This document shows, piece by piece, positions 26,803 through 35,898 of a DNA stretch of 64,000 bases (positions within the stretch are counted from its first letter, which is position 1; each line of letters begins with the position of its first letter). The notes beneath the pieces are model-generated. The model ran no database searches. It saw only the letters and a list, made by a program, of their open reading frames with translations, and was not told the DNA's origin. The stretch spans positions 206,836 through 270,835 of the forward strand of contig NZ_JAAAMH010000005.1 of NCBI RefSeq assembly GCF_024105655.1. Direction: 5' to 3'. The DNA is from Aliihoeflea sp. 40Bstr573. Its GTDB lineage: Bacteria; Pseudomonadota; Alphaproteobacteria; Rhizobiales; Rhizobiaceae. The position numbers and the translations under genes are program-made.

Positions 26803-26890
26803 CTTGCCCCTCATTGCAGTCCGGCAGAGCTAGAGCCAAACGGCAACCAGTGCAACGCGTTTTCACTATTGCACAGGGGCGATATTCCGG

Positions 26891-26918
26891 TTGACGGGTT
26901 TGGGTCTGACCGTATAGT
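26891..26918 (+). promoter_or_regulatory. Promoter of tRNA-Leu
   Basis: TTGACG, 16 bases, TATAGT, ending 34 bases before the mature tRNA start. Good sigma-70 match and correct position. Confidence 0.65.
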
Positions 26919-26952
26919 CCGCAGCCATCCCGAGGCGCTTCGCGCCTTTTGG

Positions 26953-27037
26953 GCCCCTGTGGCGGAATTGGTAGACGCGCTCGACTCAAAATCGAGTTCC
27001 GCAAGGAGTGCTGGTTCGATCCCGGCCAGGGGCACCA
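26953..27037 (+). tRNA. tRNA-Leu (anticodon CAA)
   Basis: 85 bases with encoded CCA. Acceptor stem GCCCCTG/CAGGGGC, anticodon stem CTCGA/TCGAG around loop CTCAAAA giving anticodon CAA, a long variable arm of class II tRNA (TTCCGCAAGGAGT region) and T-loop GGTTCGATCC. It reads the TTG codon. It borders the accessory-looking region to its right. Confidence 0.95.
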
Positions 27038-27077
27038 CGATTTCTTCCAGACATCGAGCGCGCAAGCAGCACGGCGA

Positions 27078-27863
27078 TCAGCCGGCGGTGAGCGGCTGCG
27101 CCTCGGACAGGTAGCCTGCGACCACCGAAGGTATCTGGGCTGAAGCCCAATCGTAGGTGCCGCAGCTTCCAAGGAGTTTTCGCAAGTCTGGATGGGTGCC
27201 GTCGAAACGCCAGATCATACGCGATGCGTAGGGCTGGTTGTCCTTGCGCCAGGAGATGCCCATGGTGAGCCCGCGCAGATAAAGACGCTGATGGATTTCG
27301 AGCGGCAGCATGATCGTCTGCCCGAAAGTCGGCGCATCGCCGCGGGTGCGCTCCGTCACGAAGATCCGACCGCGGCGATAGGCGGCCAGACCATCGTAGC
27401 GCGACCGCTGCCGGATGCCGCTTGCCGCGTCCTCGATCCGCTCCAGCGACGTCACCGCGACCTTGCCCTCGTGTTCGCGCAAATGGGTGCACGAGCAGAC
27501 GACCTGGCCCGGCCACGAAAGCGAGACGTGCCAGGTCTGGTAGAAGCCGAGATATCTGCGCAGTTCGGCAATGTCGCCGGGAAACGCGTCGTCGAGCGGT
27601 GGCGCAGGCGCAGCGGTGGCCACCCGGCGTCTGGCCATGACAGCCCTGAATTCTTCTGGACCCCGCTCGAAATCGACCGGATCGAGTTCGAACGCATGCG
27701 CGATTCTTGCAAGATTGTAGGGCGAGGGGCGAGACTGTCCGGAAATGTAGCGGTTGAACTGCTGGCGATTGAAGCCGTGCGTGCGGCAGAAGTGGGAGAC
27801 GGACGGCATCGTGGCGCAGGCCTGGCGCAGGTTCAGGGCGAGCACTGTCGTATCGATTGGCAT
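27078..27863 (-). CDS. XRE-type transcriptional regulator with unknown C-terminal domain
   Basis: 261 aa. Residues about 8-65 form an XRE helix-turn-helix (LRQACATMPSVSHFCRTHGF then NRQQFNRYISGQSRPSPYNL). The C-terminal 170 residues form a ligand- or signal-sensing domain I cannot name; it contains VVCSCTHLREHEG, whose Cys-x-Cys and His residues could bind metal. ATG 27863 chosen over GTG 27866. Divergent from the peptide-binding-protein gene with a 109 bp spacer, so it may control that operon; this is inference from position. Confidence 0.85.
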   Translation of the reverse strand: MPIDTTVLALNLRQACATMPSVSHFCRTHGFNRQQFNRYISGQSRPSPYNLARIAHAFELDPVDFERGPEEFRAVMARRRVATAAPAPPLDDAFPGDIAELRRYLGFYQTWHVSLSWPGQVVCSCTHLREHEGKVAVTSLERIEDAASGIRQRSRYDGLAAYRRGRIFVTERTRGDAPTFGQTIMLPLEIHQRLYLRGLTMGISWRKDNQPYASRMIWRFDGTHPDLRKLLGSCGTYDWASAQIPSVVAGYLSEAQPLTAG

Positions 27864-27972
27864 CACGGTAGCGTAAAGTAGCTCAAGTCCGCGTCAAGGC
27901 GCGAAATTGTCTTGCTCGATCGTTTCTCCAAGAATGCCCCCATCTCAGCATCGACCCGGAAGGATTATCGCC

Positions 27973-29547
27973 ATGACGCTCGACCTGTCCAAGAGACGCG
28001 CTCCGTTCAAGCTCGATCGCCGCGGCTTTCTCCATGGCAGCGCGCTGGTCGGCATTGCCGCCGTGTCCGGCATTCTTGGCGGTCCGGCAAGCGCGCAGGA
28101 ACCCAAGCGCGGCGGGACGCTGCGGCTGGGTCTTGATGGCGGGTCGACGGCCGATACGCTCGATCCGGCTATTGCCGCCGCCACCTTCGCATTCGTCCTG
28201 TGCCACTGTTGGGGCGACACGCTGGTCGAATCCCATCCCGAGACGGGCGAGGCGCTTCCATCGCTTGCGAAATCCTGGGACGTCTCCGATGACGGTATCA
28301 CCTGGACGTTCCAGATACGCGAGGGGGTCGAGTTCCATGACGGCAAGCCGCTGACCGTCGACGATGTCGTCGAGACCCTGCGGCGCCACGCCGACGAAGG
28401 CTCGCAGTCCGGCGCGCTCGGGCTCATCGGCGATATCGAGCGCATCGAGGGCGAAGGAAACGAACTCGTCATCACCTTGAGCGAACCGAATGCCGATTTG
28501 CCGCTGGTCCTGACCGACTATCACCTGCAAATCCAGCCCGGCGGCGGGCGCGACGACCCCAATGCCGCGATCGGCACCGGCCCCTTCAAGCTGACCAACT
28601 TCACGCCGGGCGTGCGCGCGACTTTCGAGAAGAACGCCAATGACTGGCGCGACGACCGCGGTTTCGTCGATGCCGTCGAAATCACCGTCATGAACGATGC
28701 CACGGCCCGCAACAGCGCGCTTACCTCCGGCCAGGTCGATCTGATCAACACGGTCGACCCCAATACGGCAACGTTTCTGGGACGCGCGCCGAATGTCGAG
28801 ATCCTGCGCACCGCCGGCAAGGGGTTCTATTCCTTCCTGATGCATTGCGATACGGCGCCCTTCGACAACAACGAGCTGCGCCTCGCCCTCAAATACGCGA
28901 TCGACCGCGAAGCGATCCTGCGGCAGGTCGTCGGCGGCTTCGGCACCATCGGCAACGATTATCCGGTCAACGAGAACTACGCGCTCGCACCGACCGATAT
29001 CGAGCAGCGCGTCTACGATCCGGAAAAGGCGGCCTTCCATTTCAGGCAGTCCGGCCATGAAGGGCCGATCCTGCTGCGCACGTCCGAGGCCGCGTTCCCC
29101 GGCGCGGTCGAGGCCGCACAGCTATTCCAGCAAAGCGCGGCGGCGGCCGACATTCCTCTGCAGGTGCAGCGCGAGCCTGATGACGGCTACTGGTCCGAGG
29201 TCTGGAACGTCCAGCCCTTCTGCGCTTCCTATTGGGGCGGTCGCCCGACGCAGGACGCGCGTTACATGACCTCCTACGTGTCCAACGCTGAATGGAACGA
29301 CACGCGGTTCAAGCGGCCCGAATTCGACAGGATGGTACGCGAGGCGCGCGCCGAACTCGACGAGGATCGCCGCCGGGCCCTCTATCGGGAGATGGCGCTC
29401 ATGATTCACAATGAGGGCGGGGCGATCATCCCGGTCTTCAACGACTATGTGAATGCCGCGGGCAAGCATGTGCGCAACTACGTTCACGACATCGGCAACG
29501 ACCTTTGCAACGGACGTGTCGCAAGCGTGGTCTGGCTCGACGCCTGA
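27973..29547 (+). CDS. ABC transporter substrate-binding protein, peptide/nickel family (Tat-exported)
   Basis: 524 aa. Twin-arginine signal (DRRGFLHGSALVGIAAVSG, residues about 15-35), then the SBP_bac_5 fold: GGTLRLGLDGG, SWDVSDDGITWTFQIREGVEFHDGKPL, IGTGPFKLTNFTPG, and ALKYAIDREAIL. Binds peptides or related ligands in the periplasm. No permease or ATPase gene is adjacent, so it is an orphan that must use a distant transporter or act otherwise. ATG 27973 has GGAAGG upstream. Followed after 85 bases by a hydrolase, probably cotranscribed. Confidence 0.92.
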   Translation: MTLDLSKRRAPFKLDRRGFLHGSALVGIAAVSGILGGPASAQEPKRGGTLRLGLDGGSTADTLDPAIAAATFAFVLCHCWGDTLVESHPETGEALPSLAKSWDVSDDGITWTFQIREGVEFHDGKPLTVDDVVETLRRHADEGSQSGALGLIGDIERIEGEGNELVITLSEPNADLPLVLTDYHLQIQPGGGRDDPNAAIGTGPFKLTNFTPGVRATFEKNANDWRDDRGFVDAVEITVMNDATARNSALTSGQVDLINTVDPNTATFLGRAPNVEILRTAGKGFYSFLMHCDTAPFDNNELRLALKYAIDREAILRQVVGGFGTIGNDYPVNENYALAPTDIEQRVYDPEKAAFHFRQSGHEGPILLRTSEAAFPGAVEAAQLFQQSAAAADIPLQVQREPDDGYWSEVWNVQPFCASYWGGRPTQDARYMTSYVSNAEWNDTRFKRPEFDRMVREARAELDEDRRRALYREMALMIHNEGGAIIPVFNDYVNAAGKHVRNYVHDIGNDLCNGRVASVVWLDA

Positions 29548-29632
29548 TCCGTCACCCAAGACGAAACCGTCAGCCTGCGCGGACGTGATCCGCGCAGGGC
29601 TTCCTGCCGCATTGCCCATCGAGGCCAGCAAA

Positions 29633-31627
29633 ATGACAGAACGCAACTTCACCGTCATCGAGAACGAATGGATCTACCTGAAGGACGGCACCCGCCTTGC
29701 GGCGCGCATCTGGATGCCGGACGACGCCACGAGCGCGCCCGTTCCCGCGGTGCTGGAATTCCTGCCCTATCGAAAGCGGATCGGCACGGCGCCGCGCGAT
29801 GAATCCACCTATCCGGTCTTTGCTGCGGCCGGCATTGCCGGCGTGCGCGTCGACATTCGCGGCTCGGGCGAATCCGACGGTGTCATCGACGGGGAATACA
29901 CGCCTCTCGAATTGGCCAATGCCTTGGAACTGATCGAGTGGATCGCGTCGCAGCCATGGTCGAATGGCAGCGTCGGCATGATGGGGATTTCATGGGGCGG
30001 GTTCAACTGCCTGCAGGTCGCGGCGCTGAAACCGCCTGCGCTCAAGGCGGTCATCTCGATCGCCTCGACCGTCGATCGCTACAATGACGACATCCACTAC
30101 AAGAACGGAACGCAGCTCGCCGCTCAACTTTCCTGGGCGGGCACGATGCTGGCCTATCAGTCCCGATCTCCAGATCCCGCGGTCGTCGGCGAACGATGGA
30201 AGGAGATGTGGCTCGAAAGGCTGGAGAACGAGCCGTTCTTCATGGAGGACTGGCTGTCCCATCAGCGTCGCGACGACTTCTGGCGGCATGGTTCCATTTG
30301 CGAAGATTTCGACAGCTTCCCCGTTCCCGCGCTCGTCATCGCCGGTTGGGCGGACGGCTATCGCAACACGCCCCTGAAGGCCGTCGAGGGAATGCCCGGC
30401 AAAGCAAAGGCGCTGATCGGTCCCTGGGTCCACAAATATCCCCATTTCGCCTACCCCAAGCCGCGCGCCGATTTCCATGGCGAGGCGATCGCCTGGTGGA
30501 ATCGCTGGCTTCGCGATGGCGGTGATGCGGCGGAAGAAACGCCGCAGGTCCGCGCGTTCATTCTCGACGGCCCGCGACCGGCATTGTGGCGCGAAAGCGA
30601 TCCGGGCTACTGGGTTGCAAAGGATCGGTGGGCAGCACCCGCCATGCTCGAACTGCAACTAGACGAGGCGCATCGGCTGGTGGCCAGCCCGCAGCAGCGG
30701 GCTGCAGGGCGCGCGCTCTTGCGCTCGCCGCTCGACACAGGCACGGCAGCCGGCGAGTGGTTCACGAGCAGCCCCGATGCGGAACTGGCGGGCGATCAGC
30801 GCACCGACGATGCCGGGTCCCTCGTTGTCGAAGGCGATGTTCTGGACGACGAACTCGTCATTCTCGGCCGCCCGGTCCTGCGTATCCGGCTGGCAAGCGA
30901 CAGCCCGCTCGCAAACCTCGCCGTCCGTCTGGTCGACGTTCATCCGGACGGCACGGCAACGCGCGTTTCGTACGGCGTGCTCAATCTGGCGCATCGCAAT
31001 GGCAATGCGCAGCCAGAACCGCTGACGCCCGGCGAAGACCATGCGTGTGCGGTCGAACTCGATGCGTGCGGCTACCGGTTCGCACCCGGCCACCGCATCC
31101 GCCTGTCGATCTCGACCGCCTACTGGCCGACCATTTTGCCGCCGCCCTTCGATGCGAAACTCGACATCGATCTGTCCGCGCTTGCGTTTTCCCTGCCGCT
31201 CATCGGCGCGCATGAGCGGATCGATCTTCCGGCGCCGCCGAATCCCGACCCGCTGCCGAAATACGAGCCGGTGTCGCCTGGCGAATCCAGACGGTGGGTG
31301 GAGCGCGATCTCCAGAACGGCGTCACGCGTTATCGCATCGTCGATGATGGCGGCCTCAACCGTCACCCCAAAAACGGACTCGCCTCGCGCGACCGCCGGG
31401 ACGAAACATGGACGATCGCCGCGAACGATCCCTTGTCGATGACCGGCGAAACACGCTGGACCTGCGTTCTGTCCCGCGAAGGATGGGAGACGGTGACGCA
31501 CTGCGTGTCGACTATTGCCTGCGACGAAGGGCACTGGCTGATCAGCGACAGCGTCGATGCCTCCCACGATGGCGAGACGGTGTTTTCGCGCCGCCGGGAG
31601 CGTCGAATTCCCCGCGACCACATGTAG
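29633..31627 (+). CDS. CocE/NonD family hydrolase (X-Pro dipeptidyl-peptidase/ester hydrolase fold)
   Basis: 664 aa. N-terminal alpha/beta hydrolase with nucleophile Ser120 in GISWGG, oxyanion segment EFLPYRKR, Asp in GWADGYRNTP and His in LIGPWVHKYPHF, giving a full triad. The C-terminal half is the beta-jelly-roll (PepX_C) domain: ILGRPVLRIRLASDSPLANLAVRLVDV. The family includes cocaine esterase, alpha-amino acid ester hydrolases and dipeptidyl-peptidases. No signal peptide, so cytoplasmic. Behind a peptide-binding protein it may hydrolyse the imported compound; the substrate is unknown. Confidence 0.9.
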   Translation: MTERNFTVIENEWIYLKDGTRLAARIWMPDDATSAPVPAVLEFLPYRKRIGTAPRDESTYPVFAAAGIAGVRVDIRGSGESDGVIDGEYTPLELANALELIEWIASQPWSNGSVGMMGISWGGFNCLQVAALKPPALKAVISIASTVDRYNDDIHYKNGTQLAAQLSWAGTMLAYQSRSPDPAVVGERWKEMWLERLENEPFFMEDWLSHQRRDDFWRHGSICEDFDSFPVPALVIAGWADGYRNTPLKAVEGMPGKAKALIGPWVHKYPHFAYPKPRADFHGEAIAWWNRWLRDGGDAAEETPQVRAFILDGPRPALWRESDPGYWVAKDRWAAPAMLELQLDEAHRLVASPQQRAAGRALLRSPLDTGTAAGEWFTSSPDAELAGDQRTDDAGSLVVEGDVLDDELVILGRPVLRIRLASDSPLANLAVRLVDVHPDGTATRVSYGVLNLAHRNGNAQPEPLTPGEDHACAVELDACGYRFAPGHRIRLSISTAYWPTILPPPFDAKLDIDLSALAFSLPLIGAHERIDLPAPPNPDPLPKYEPVSPGESRRWVERDLQNGVTRYRIVDDGGLNRHPKNGLASRDRRDETWTIAANDPLSMTGETRWTCVLSREGWETVTHCVSTIACDEGHWLISDSVDASHDGETVFSRRRERRIPRDHM

Positions 31628-31831
31628 GAAAACCGCCGCGCCGGGCATGTGCGGTGGTGCTCGCTTGTCGCGCCACCGCTTCAAATCCGTTCCGGGTGCA
31701 TTTTGCCCTACAACTGGGCGCTCAAGCATGTGAGAAAGAGCAAGTCACCCGCCGTCGTATCGACAGCGCGGCGGATGACGGTCCGATGCTGCGCTTTGCA
31801 GCCCTATCCCGATCCGTTGGAGAGTTGTCCG

Positions 31832-32815
31832 TTGATAAAGCGTAGTCTTGGCAGAGATGGTCCTGAAATTGGCGCAGTCGGACTGGGCTGCATGAGCTTC
31901 GGCGGCATTTACGGGGCGACTGACATGGCCGAGAGCCACCGCACGCTCGCCCGAGCTCTCGATCTTGGCGTCGACCATCTCGACACAGCGAACATCTACG
32001 GCGAAGGCGTTGCCGAGGAAGTGATCGGCGCGTTCATCAAGGATCATCCGAACCGCTTCACCATCGCCACCAAGGCGGGAATCAAGAACCGGCCGGTGCG
32101 CGGCTTCGACAATTCGCCCGAGCATCTGCGCTCTTCGCTCGAAGCCTCGCTGAAGCGCCTTGGCGTCGACCATGTCGCGCTGTTCTACGTCCATCGGCGC
32201 GAGCAGTCGCGGCCGATCGAGGACGTGATGGAGACGCTCGTCCGCCTGAAAGACGAAGGCAAGATCGGTGCGATCGGCCTGTCGGAGATCGCGCCGTCGA
32301 CGCTGGAACGCGCCAGTGCCGTTCATCACGTGGCCGCCGTCCAGAACGAGTATTCGCTGTGGACACGGCTTCCCGAGCTTGGCCTTTTGCAGGCGACGAA
32401 ACGTCTGGGCACAGCGCTGGTCGCGTTCTCTCCCGTCGGCCGAGGCGTATTTTCCTCACCTGCCGTCGATCCCTCGAAATTTCGGGAGGGCGACTTCCGA
32501 CGCCTCAACCCGCGCTTCATCGAGCCGAATTTCGGCTACAACAGCGCCTATATCGCCAGGTTCGCGGAGTTTGCGAAAGCGCGCGGCCTCTCGCCGGCGA
32601 CGCTCGCCATCGCCTGGACCCTGGCGCGGGGGGACCACGTCATCCCGATTCCCGGAACGCGCAGCGCCGCGCATCTGGAAGAAGACGCCGCCGCGGCGGA
32701 CGTCGTGCTCTCACCTGCGGACCTCGAGGCTATCGAGACGATCCTGCCGGTCGGCTTCGCGCATGGCGACCGCTACTCGGAGACCCAGGCCGTCGGCCCG
32801 GAGCGCTATTGCTAG
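31832..32815 (+). CDS. Aldo/keto reductase
   Basis: 327 aa from TTG 31832 (IKRSLGRDGPEIGAVGLGCMSFGG), preceded by GGAGA at eight bases. Catalytic tetrad residues visible: Asp and Tyr in DHLDTANIYGEG, Lys in IATKAG, His in LFYVHRRE; the NADP site is IPIPGTRS near the C-terminus. Reduces carbonyls with NADPH. It lies 204 bp after the CocE-type gene on the same strand with its own probable promoter; a functional link is possible but unproved. Confidence 0.92.
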   Translation: MIKRSLGRDGPEIGAVGLGCMSFGGIYGATDMAESHRTLARALDLGVDHLDTANIYGEGVAEEVIGAFIKDHPNRFTIATKAGIKNRPVRGFDNSPEHLRSSLEASLKRLGVDHVALFYVHRREQSRPIEDVMETLVRLKDEGKIGAIGLSEIAPSTLERASAVHHVAAVQNEYSLWTRLPELGLLQATKRLGTALVAFSPVGRGVFSSPAVDPSKFREGDFRRLNPRFIEPNFGYNSAYIARFAEFAKARGLSPATLAIAWTLARGDHVIPIPGTRSAAHLEEDAAAADVVLSPADLEAIETILPVGFAHGDRYSETQAVGPERYC

Positions 32816-32820
32816 GGCGG

Positions 32821-33063
32821 TCAGCGCACGAATGCGGTGATTGAGGCGCCGACGAGCACGATGGCGATCAACAGCAGCACGAGATAGGCGCGCTTCTTGT
32901 CGAACATGACGGCAAAGGAGCAGAACCAGACCGACACCGCGCCGCCCAGCGCGTAGAGGAAGGTCGGCTTGTCGGTCCACATCAGCCCGGCAAGCATCAG
33001 CCCGCCTATGATGAGGCTGCCGAAGACGATCATCAGGCTAAGGGCGAATCTATCGGAATCCAT
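32821..33063 (-). CDS. Small membrane protein of unknown function
   Basis: 80 aa with three hydrophobic segments (about 8-27, 33-51, 57-78) joined by short basic turns (MFDKKRAY). ATG 33063 chosen (TTG at 33066 is adjacent). It ends six bases from the convergent aldo/keto reductase. No family recognised. Confidence 0.6.
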   Translation of the reverse strand: MDSDRFALSLMIVFGSLIIGGLMLAGLMWTDKPTFLYALGGAVSVWFCSFAVMFDKKRAYLVLLLIAIVLVGASITAFVR

Positions 33064-33154
33064 CAATCATCTCTCGTCGCACCGCATTCGACGCAGGCCT
33101 TGGCCTACCTTTCCTACATCGGCTGGCAGGGCCGAAAAAGCAAGCTTGCGGACA

Positions 33155-34393
33155 TCATCTCCGCAGCGTCCGCCGGACGCGCAAGCGTGCGCGGCGAAGA
33201 AGATCGCGCAACCGCGCCTCGCGCTCGATGCCAAGCGCGGCGGCGTTGACGAGCCTGTCCGCCTTCGGTTCCAGCCCGACGATCAGGGTCGCCAGCGTTG
33301 ACCGCTCGCTCCACAGGCGCGCGAGCACGGGATGGTCGGGAACGGCGCAGGAATCGGTCACCGTTACGTTGTAGTCGTCGAGGTGACGCTTCGTCACCTC
33401 GATCATGAGGAGCACACCGGGCGAATAGCCGGAGAATTCCTCGTCGAAAGCGGTCTTCCACGTATAGGCGATGCCCGATTCGACGAAGACGACGAGCGAG
33501 GCGACCGGCCGCCCTGAGACCGTGAGCGTGTGGATGCGGCACATGGCGCGTTCGCTGAGCCCGGCAATCGCCTCGCGCACGAAGGCGGCGCGGAAGCGGT
33601 CGATCACCATTGCCGTGCCGGCGCGGCCCTTCCACCCGCTCGCTTCGATGGCCAGAAACGTCTCGACGGCCAGCCGCGTTTCCTCGGGCGTTTCGGCGAC
33701 CTCGTAGGCGATCCGCCCTTTCTCGGCGAGGCGGCGCTCCAGCCGGCGGTATTCGCGATAGTGCTTCTGGAGCGTTGCGGAGAGGTAGGCGTCGCCATCG
33801 AGGTCTGAGCGCAGCATGGGCCTTTCGCGCTCCCGCACCTTGGTTATCGGCAAGTTGAGCTCGGCGGCTGCGCTTTGCAGCGTCGCCGCGAAAATGCCGT
33901 CGGCGCGGATGTCGGCAAACTGGATCAGTTTCGGCAGGCCCTGTGCAGGTGCCGCCATCAGACGCAGGAAATCGGCGACGATGCCTTGCGGATCGTCGCG
34001 GTCGACGAGCGGCGTTCCGAGCGGGCCGAACGGGCTCGACCAGGTTCGGATCGCCGGCGGGCCGAGACGCAGCAGCGGGCGTTCGACCGAAAAGGGCACG
34101 AGCAGGCGCAGCCGGCTGCGCTTGTCGCGCTCGTCGCGCATGACCGCGAGCCGGACCTCGCGATCCTCCAGCCGCGGCATGGCCGGGGCAAGGAAGCGCG
34201 GGTTGAAGAAGACGTTCGGGTCGATCGCGCGCGCGGCCAGATGGTCGAGCTCGGTGACGAGGTCGTAGCCCGTCGAGGCTGGGTAGATGTCGAGCCGGCG
34301 CCCGCGCGCGATGGGCTCCCGGGCCTGTCCTGCGTCGCCGGCCAGATGATCGAGCATTGCGGCCGGATGCCGCCCTTGCGCCGTCGCGCCCAT
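33155..34393 (-). CDS. GNAT/FemAB-like acyltransferase (BioF2-like) of polysaccharide type
   Basis: 412 aa. The C-terminal half carries the FemAB/GNAT double-fold hallmarks: LQKHYREYRRLERRLAEKG, IEASGWKGRAGTAM, SLVVFVESGIAYTWKTAFDEEFSGYSPG. Such proteins transfer acyl or aminoacyl groups in cell-envelope and exopolysaccharide synthesis. ATG 34393 with GGGG upstream; it overlaps the flippase stop by one base. The longer open frame upstream runs antisense to nothing useful and is ignored. Specific acceptor unknown. Confidence 0.82.
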   Translation of the reverse strand: MGATAQGRHPAAMLDHLAGDAGQAREPIARGRRLDIYPASTGYDLVTELDHLAARAIDPNVFFNPRFLAPAMPRLEDREVRLAVMRDERDKRSRLRLLVPFSVERPLLRLGPPAIRTWSSPFGPLGTPLVDRDDPQGIVADFLRLMAAPAQGLPKLIQFADIRADGIFAATLQSAAAELNLPITKVRERERPMLRSDLDGDAYLSATLQKHYREYRRLERRLAEKGRIAYEVAETPEETRLAVETFLAIEASGWKGRAGTAMVIDRFRAAFVREAIAGLSERAMCRIHTLTVSGRPVASLVVFVESGIAYTWKTAFDEEFSGYSPGVLLMIEVTKRHLDDYNVTVTDSCAVPDHPVLARLWSERSTLATLIVGLEPKADRLVNAAALGIEREARLRDLLRRARLRVRRTLRR

Positions 34394-35802
34394 CACGATC
34401 CCCTTACCGGGGGCGCGGCTGCGCCCATCCACATGTCGATGCCGATCTTGCGGCGTACCGTGAGGGCAAGAAGCGCCGCCTCGCATACCATCGCGACGGC
34501 CGTCGCGATGGCGGCACCCCAAAGCCCGTATCGCGGGATCAAGAGGCAGTTGAGCCCGACATTGACGGCGAGCACGAGCGCATAGACCCGAGCGCATGCG
34601 TTCTGGTGCCCGCCCATGGTAAGCACGCTTTCTGCCGGCCCGACCACCGCTCGCGCGACGACGCCGGCGACGAGCACGAAGAGCAGCGGATAGCCGGCGG
34701 TGAACTCGGAGCCGAACAGCCTCAGCAGCGGCTCGCCCGCTGCCAGCAGAAGCGCGGCCATGGCGAGCGTCGGCCAGAATGTCCAGCGCACAGTGTCATG
34801 GGCGAATGCGGCGAGTTCGTCCGGACGGTCTCCATGCATCAGGCCGGCAAAGCGCTGCGCGACGCCGGCGCGGACTGCGAAATAGACGAAATGCACGAGC
34901 GCCAGCGTCTTCACGGTCGCGAAATAGACCGCGACGTCGGGCGGCGGCAGGAAGAAGCCGACCATCAGCACGTCGGCGTTTGTCAGGATGTAGATGAAGC
35001 CCTCGATCAGGAAGACGGGCAGCGAAACCACTAGCCAGCCGCGCATGGCGAAGGCGCGCTTTACGGGCTGGGCCTCGCGCTCGGCGCGGTTGGAGACGGT
35101 CACGAGCTGGAAAAGCGTCGTCGCATAGGTCGCAACGATGGCGGCATACATGGCGGTTTCGGCGTTGGCCGGCGCGCCGGTCGCCACCGCTCCCACCATC
35201 AGCACCAAGAGCAGGAGCGGGCGCAGAATGTAGGTCGGCAGCATGGCGTGCAACGCCCAGGCATGGCCGCGGGCGACGCCCTGCATCAGGTCCGAAAGTC
35301 CCATCATCGGCAGGCAGATCATCCCGAGCAGGAAGGGCACGACATGGTGCGGCTCGATCCGGTCCGACAGGACATGGATCATCGCGGCGCCCGCAAGGGC
35401 AACGACCGTGGACGCGGCGAGCACGATCACCCGGCTTCCCAGAAGCACCCCGCGCAGGTCCGACTGGCGCCCCTGGCCGCGATATTCGGGAATGAAGCGG
35501 ATCATGGCGGTGTTGAAGCCGAGGCACGACAGGCTGCCGAGGATCAGTATCGCGGTCCAGACGAGGACGAAGACGCCATACTCGAAGCCGCCCATCCATC
35601 GGGCGAGGAAGACCTGGCTGGCGAAGGCGATGACGGCGGAGGCGACGCGAACGACGAAGGCGGTCAGCGACATGCGCGCGGCATGGCTGCGCTCGCCGGT
35701 TCCGAATGCAAGCCGGTCGAAAGCTTCAAGATATGGCCGTGCACGGGCGGCCAGCCGCTCGGGCAGAATACGTTCGGCCGTCGTTGCAGCGGAGACTCGC
35801 AC
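34393..35802 (-). CDS. Polysaccharide flippase (Wzx/MOP superfamily)
   Basis: 469 aa with about 12 transmembrane helices. N-terminal motif ARMSLTAFVVRVASAVIAFASQVFLARWMGGFEYG matches Polysacc_synt/MATE-fold flippases. It should move lipid-linked sugars across the inner membrane. The GTG at 35802 is the only upstream start; an internal ATG at about residue 44 would remove a polar N-terminal tail. Translationally coupled to the acyltransferase. No glycosyltransferases or polymerase nearby. Confidence 0.88.
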   Translation of the reverse strand: MRVSAATTAERILPERLAARARPYLEAFDRLAFGTGERSHAARMSLTAFVVRVASAVIAFASQVFLARWMGGFEYGVFVLVWTAILILGSLSCLGFNTAMIRFIPEYRGQGRQSDLRGVLLGSRVIVLAASTVVALAGAAMIHVLSDRIEPHHVVPFLLGMICLPMMGLSDLMQGVARGHAWALHAMLPTYILRPLLLLVLMVGAVATGAPANAETAMYAAIVATYATTLFQLVTVSNRAEREAQPVKRAFAMRGWLVVSLPVFLIEGFIYILTNADVLMVGFFLPPPDVAVYFATVKTLALVHFVYFAVRAGVAQRFAGLMHGDRPDELAAFAHDTVRWTFWPTLAMAALLLAAGEPLLRLFGSEFTAGYPLLFVLVAGVVARAVVGPAESVLTMGGHQNACARVYALVLAVNVGLNCLLIPRYGLWGAAIATAVAMVCEAALLALTVRRKIGIDMWMGAAAPPVRGS

Positions 35803-35898
35803 GCTCTAACCTTTGATCTCGCGTCCAGCCCTACGGCATAGGGCACAACACTTTAAGAAACGGTTCGGCGCCCGCCGAAGCGCTGAACGGCCCGCCTC

